DNA of 8,795 nt from Firmicutes bacterium UBA2595 (GTDB taxonomy: Bacteria > Bacillota > Thermincolia > Thermincolales > UBA2595). Numbering within the stretch: the stretch's first letter is position 1; every line of letters begins with the position of its first letter. The position numbers were made by a program, and so were the translations under genes. Positions 6,848 to 8,795 of this stretch are shown here, piece by piece. The notes under the pieces are model-generated. The model saw only the letters and a list, made by a program, of their open reading frames with translations, was not told the origin of the DNA and searched no databases. The stretch spans positions 1 to 8,795 of the forward strand of contig DDKP01000161.1 of NCBI GenBank assembly GCA_002339745.1. The letters are read 5' to 3'.

Positions 6848-8572
6848 ATGGCAAGGGCCAGGAAAGGTTTTGTTCACGGACTATATGTATGGCTCGTAAT
6901 TTTTACCGGTTACGGTGTAATGATTACCTTGCTTCAGCAAAACCCTTTGAATATTGACCTCTGGAGAGAATATGCCGTTTTAGTTGTTCTTGGCGTATTG
7001 GCTGAGTGGTTTGTTGTTTCCGTACCTCAGGGAAGCCTGTCTCTGGGGTTTGCTATTGTGTTTGCCTCGTTTATCAGGTTTGATGCTACTACCACAGTTG
7101 TGATCAGTGTTTTAAGCGCATTCATTGCCAATAGTATCTTCAGTAAAGACGGTTTGTTTCGTTCAACTTTGTTTAACGGGGCACAGTACACGATATCCGC
7201 TTTTGCCGCTGCGACGGTTTATTATTACGCAGGAGGACAATTATCAGACAAAGTATCGGCTCCCAATATAATTCCGCTGGCTGTTTTTGTCCTCACGTAC
7301 TTTTTCGCAAACCATTTCCTGGTAACACTCTTTTTATGGCCGTCAATCCGGTTTCAGACCTGGACCATGTGGCGCTCCGCCCTGAAGTGGGATACAATCA
7401 CCTATATGTTTACTGCTCCAATCGGCATTTTAATGGTCCTGATTTATGAAAAAACCGGAAACCTTGGAGCGGTTTTACTTTTCATTCCATTACTGACCCT
7501 GAAATACCTCTTGCGGCTTTATGTTAATCTGGAAATGGCCAACAAGGAACTGTCAGCCCTCTACGAAGTGGCCAAAAACATGGGTGCAAGCCTTGATCTT
7601 ACTAAAACTCTGGGACTTATACTGACAGAAACCAAGAGGGTGGTTAACTATCATACGGGGATCATTTACCTATGGGAAGAAGAAGAACAGACCCTTATGC
7701 CTACCGCGATACGAAGTCCCTATGCCGAAGACCTGAAGAACATGTGTTTTCAGCTGGGGGAAGGGCTGATTGGACGGGTTGCCGGAACCAAGGAACCCGA
7801 GATCGTGTTCGATTCCAAGAAAGACAGGGAACTGCGAAGCATGCCGGGCATTAACCAGTTTTTGAGGGCGTTGATGGTTATTCCCCTGATGATGGATAAT
7901 AAGTTGATCGGTATAATGGCTGTTGGCAAAAAGGAGCCCTACGCCTTTGGCCCCAAACAAATGCAGATTCTCAGCAGTTTGGGCGGGCAGGCGGCCGTGG
8001 CTATGGCCAATGCCATGCTGTACAAGAAGATTGAGAAACTGGCAATCACCGACGGTCTGACCAAGGTTTATAACCACCGTTACTTCTATAAAAAAATCGA
8101 GGAAGAGGCAGAACGCTCCAAGAGATACGGAACCAGTTTCTCCCTGGTTATGATTGACGTGGATTATTTCAAGAAGTTTAATGATAAATACGGGCACCGG
8201 GCTGGAGACAATGCTCTGTACAATGTGGCCCAGGTACTGAAAGCCGGAACAAGGGCCATAGATGTCGTCAGCCGGTACGGCGGAGAGGAGTTTGCCATCG
8301 TCCTCCCTGAGACGGATGCTGCCAGCGCCAGGGTTGTTGCCGAACGGATCCGCCGCGCGGTTCAGGATACTTATTTCCCGGTCTCCGAAGACCATCCCCC
8401 GGTGCGGGTTACTGTCAGCATAGGTATCTCCAGCGCTCCCCAGGATACAATCGATGTAAATGAACTGATTGAAATGGCTGATAAAGCCTTGTACTACTCC
8501 AAGGAAACAGGGAAAAACAGGGTGTCACTGTGGTCAGAAGTACCGGTCACTACTTTGGCCGAAAAATCCTGA
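6848..8572 (+). CDS. Membrane-bound GAF-GGDEF diguanylate cyclase
   Basis: This 574-residue protein should make cyclic di-GMP from two GTP at the membrane. Residues 8-225 form an N-terminal hydrophobic sensor region with about six to seven segments. It includes the run GSLSLGFAIVFASFIRFDAT (62-81), of a type seen in other clostridial GGDEF and HD-GYP proteins. A helical linker (about 226-250) leads to a GAF domain at about 250-390, with LGEGLIGRVAGT (303-314) and IPLMMDNKLIGIMAVG (345-360). The GGDEF domain spans about 396-562. Its signature is GGEEF (478-482), the metal-binding region is MIDVDYFKKFND (435-446), and the inhibitory-site RxxD (R469-D472) stands five residues before GGEEF. Both catalytic and feedback sites look intact. 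It starts 97 nt after the DUF192 gene, so it may have its own promoter or be read through from the pilus operon. The ligand of the sensor region cannot be told. Confidence 0.93.
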   Translation: MARARKGFVHGLYVWLVIFTGYGVMITLLQQNPLNIDLWREYAVLVVLGVLAEWFVVSVPQGSLSLGFAIVFASFIRFDATTTVVISVLSAFIANSIFSKDGLFRSTLFNGAQYTISAFAAATVYYYAGGQLSDKVSAPNIIPLAVFVLTYFFANHFLVTLFLWPSIRFQTWTMWRSALKWDTITYMFTAPIGILMVLIYEKTGNLGAVLLFIPLLTLKYLLRLYVNLEMANKELSALYEVAKNMGASLDLTKTLGLILTETKRVVNYHTGIIYLWEEEEQTLMPTAIRSPYAEDLKNMCFQLGEGLIGRVAGTKEPEIVFDSKKDRELRSMPGINQFLRALMVIPLMMDNKLIGIMAVGKKEPYAFGPKQMQILSSLGGQAAVAMANAMLYKKIEKLAITDGLTKVYNHRYFYKKIEEEAERSKRYGTSFSLVMIDVDYFKKFNDKYGHRAGDNALYNVAQVLKAGTRAIDVVSRYGGEEFAIVLPETDAASARVVAERIRRAVQDTYFPVSEDHPPVRVTVSIGISSAPQDTIDVNELIEMADKALYYSKETGKNRVSLWSEVPVTTLAEKS

Positions 8573-8586
8573 TAAAAGTAGGATCC

Positions 8587-8610
8587 AGAGAGCAAAGGCT
8601 CTCTTTTTTT
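8587..8610 (+). terminator. Intrinsic terminator after the diguanylate cyclase gene
   Basis: A perfect 7-bp stem, AGAGAGC (8587-8593) with GCTCTCT (8598-8604), closes an AAAG loop and is followed by a T-run to 8610. It lies 14 nt after the cyclase stop codon and marks the end of this transcription unit. Confidence 0.88.
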
Positions 8611-8706
8611 GTGAAAAATTACGCTCAACCGGGGTTTTTGGGCAGGAAATAGACGGATTATGAGGTATTAAATGGAATATGTCGATGATAAAAGAGGGTG
8701 AGGCAG
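8611..8706 (+). other. Intergenic leader of the next gene; no clear promoter seen
   Basis: These 96 nt lie between the terminator and the next start codon and should hold the promoter of the downstream gene. I looked for sigma-A, flagellar-sigma and sigma-54 patterns and found no match with good spacing. The stretch ends in AGAGGGTGAGG (8693-8703), a strong ribosome binding site 3 nt before the ATG at 8707 (6 nt counted from its core GAGGGTG). Confidence 0.4.
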
Positions 8707-8795
8707 ATGAAGTCCGGAATACTGGGCGCTGGAACGGGTTTAAAAATCTTTCATAAGGTTGTTTCATTGCTCTTTCCATTTAGCAGGACATGCCT
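8707..8795 (+). CDS. Start of a new gene, cut by the window edge; possibly ComF-like
   Basis: An ATG behind a strong ribosome site opens a frame that stays open to the window edge, giving 29 complete codons: MKSGILGAGTGLKIFHKVVS, then LLFPFSRTC. The frame's last two bases, CT, begin a leucine codon. The segment VVSLLFPFSRTC resembles the N-terminus of many ComF-family proteins. These begin with a short helix, then LLFP, a few residues, and the first cysteine of a CxxC zinc site, ahead of a phosphoribosyltransferase domain. This is a guess from a short stretch. The second cysteine and the whole body of the protein lie outside the window. It is separated from the pilus locus by the terminator at 8587-8610 and is probably unrelated to it. 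Confidence 0.45.
   Translation, partial: MKSGILGAGTGLKIFHKVVSLLFPFSRTC

Noticed and set aside
7670..8395. 241-codon open frame on the - strand opposite the GAF-GGDEF gene
   Set aside because: It is antisense to conserved catalytic motifs and has no recognisable domain, so it is a shadow frame.
8660..8695. Candidate flagellar-sigma promoter around TAAATGGAATATGTCGATGATAA
   Set aside because: The TAAA and GTCGAT elements are only about 8 nt apart, far less than the roughly 15 nt needed.

Overview
The window reads as one chromosomal locus, coded entirely on the + strand, for a Tad/Flp-type (tight adherence) pilus or secretion machine. A membrane-bound diguanylate cyclase follows, and then the start of an unrelated gene. 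Base composition is mid-range. Shine-Dalgarno sequences are strong and purine-rich, and TTG or GTG starts are possible. The CpaE has an N-terminal receiver domain, and no secretin or outer-membrane gene is visible. This fits a monoderm Firmicute of the class Clostridia, perhaps of the Peptococcaceae type. The taxonomic call is an inference from gene style, not from a marker gene.

Layout: (1) 1-47, the last 14 codons of a gene whose C-terminus closely resembles that of the next gene, so two Tad-domain proteins probably lie in tandem. (2) 111-1025, a TadG-like Tad-domain protein. (3) 1066-1818, CpaB/RcpC. (4) 1834-3048, CpaE/TadZ-type receiver-ATPase. (5) 3075-4451, CpaF/TadA secretion ATPase. 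(6) 4467-5438, TadB, and (7) 5455-6375, TadC, the two inner-membrane platform proteins. (8) 6406-6750, a small DUF192 protein. (9) A 97-nt gap with a possible weak terminator. (10) 6848-8572, a membrane-GAF-GGDEF diguanylate cyclase, closed by a clear intrinsic terminator at 8587-8610. (11) From 8707 to the window edge, the first 29 codons of a new gene, possibly ComF-like.

How they fit together: CpaF is the hexameric motor, TadB and TadC form its membrane platform, and CpaE is expected to place the machine in the cell. CpaB and the Tad-domain proteins are the envelope-side or pseudopilin-like parts. The genes from tadG to the DUF192 gene are separated by only 15-40 nt, so they are probably one transcript. 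The major Flp pilin, the prepilin peptidase (TadV/CpaA) and TadE/TadF-type minor pilins are not in this window and may lie upstream.

The most notable points are a MinD-like amphipathic tail on CpaE, an apparently phosphorylatable receiver domain on the same protein, the tandem Tad-protein C-termini, and the adjoining cyclic-di-GMP synthase with both catalytic and inhibitory sites intact. I see no CRISPR array, tRNA, rRNA, insertion sequence or phage gene. No gene-free stretch exceeds 300 nt; the longest is 134 nt (8573-8706).
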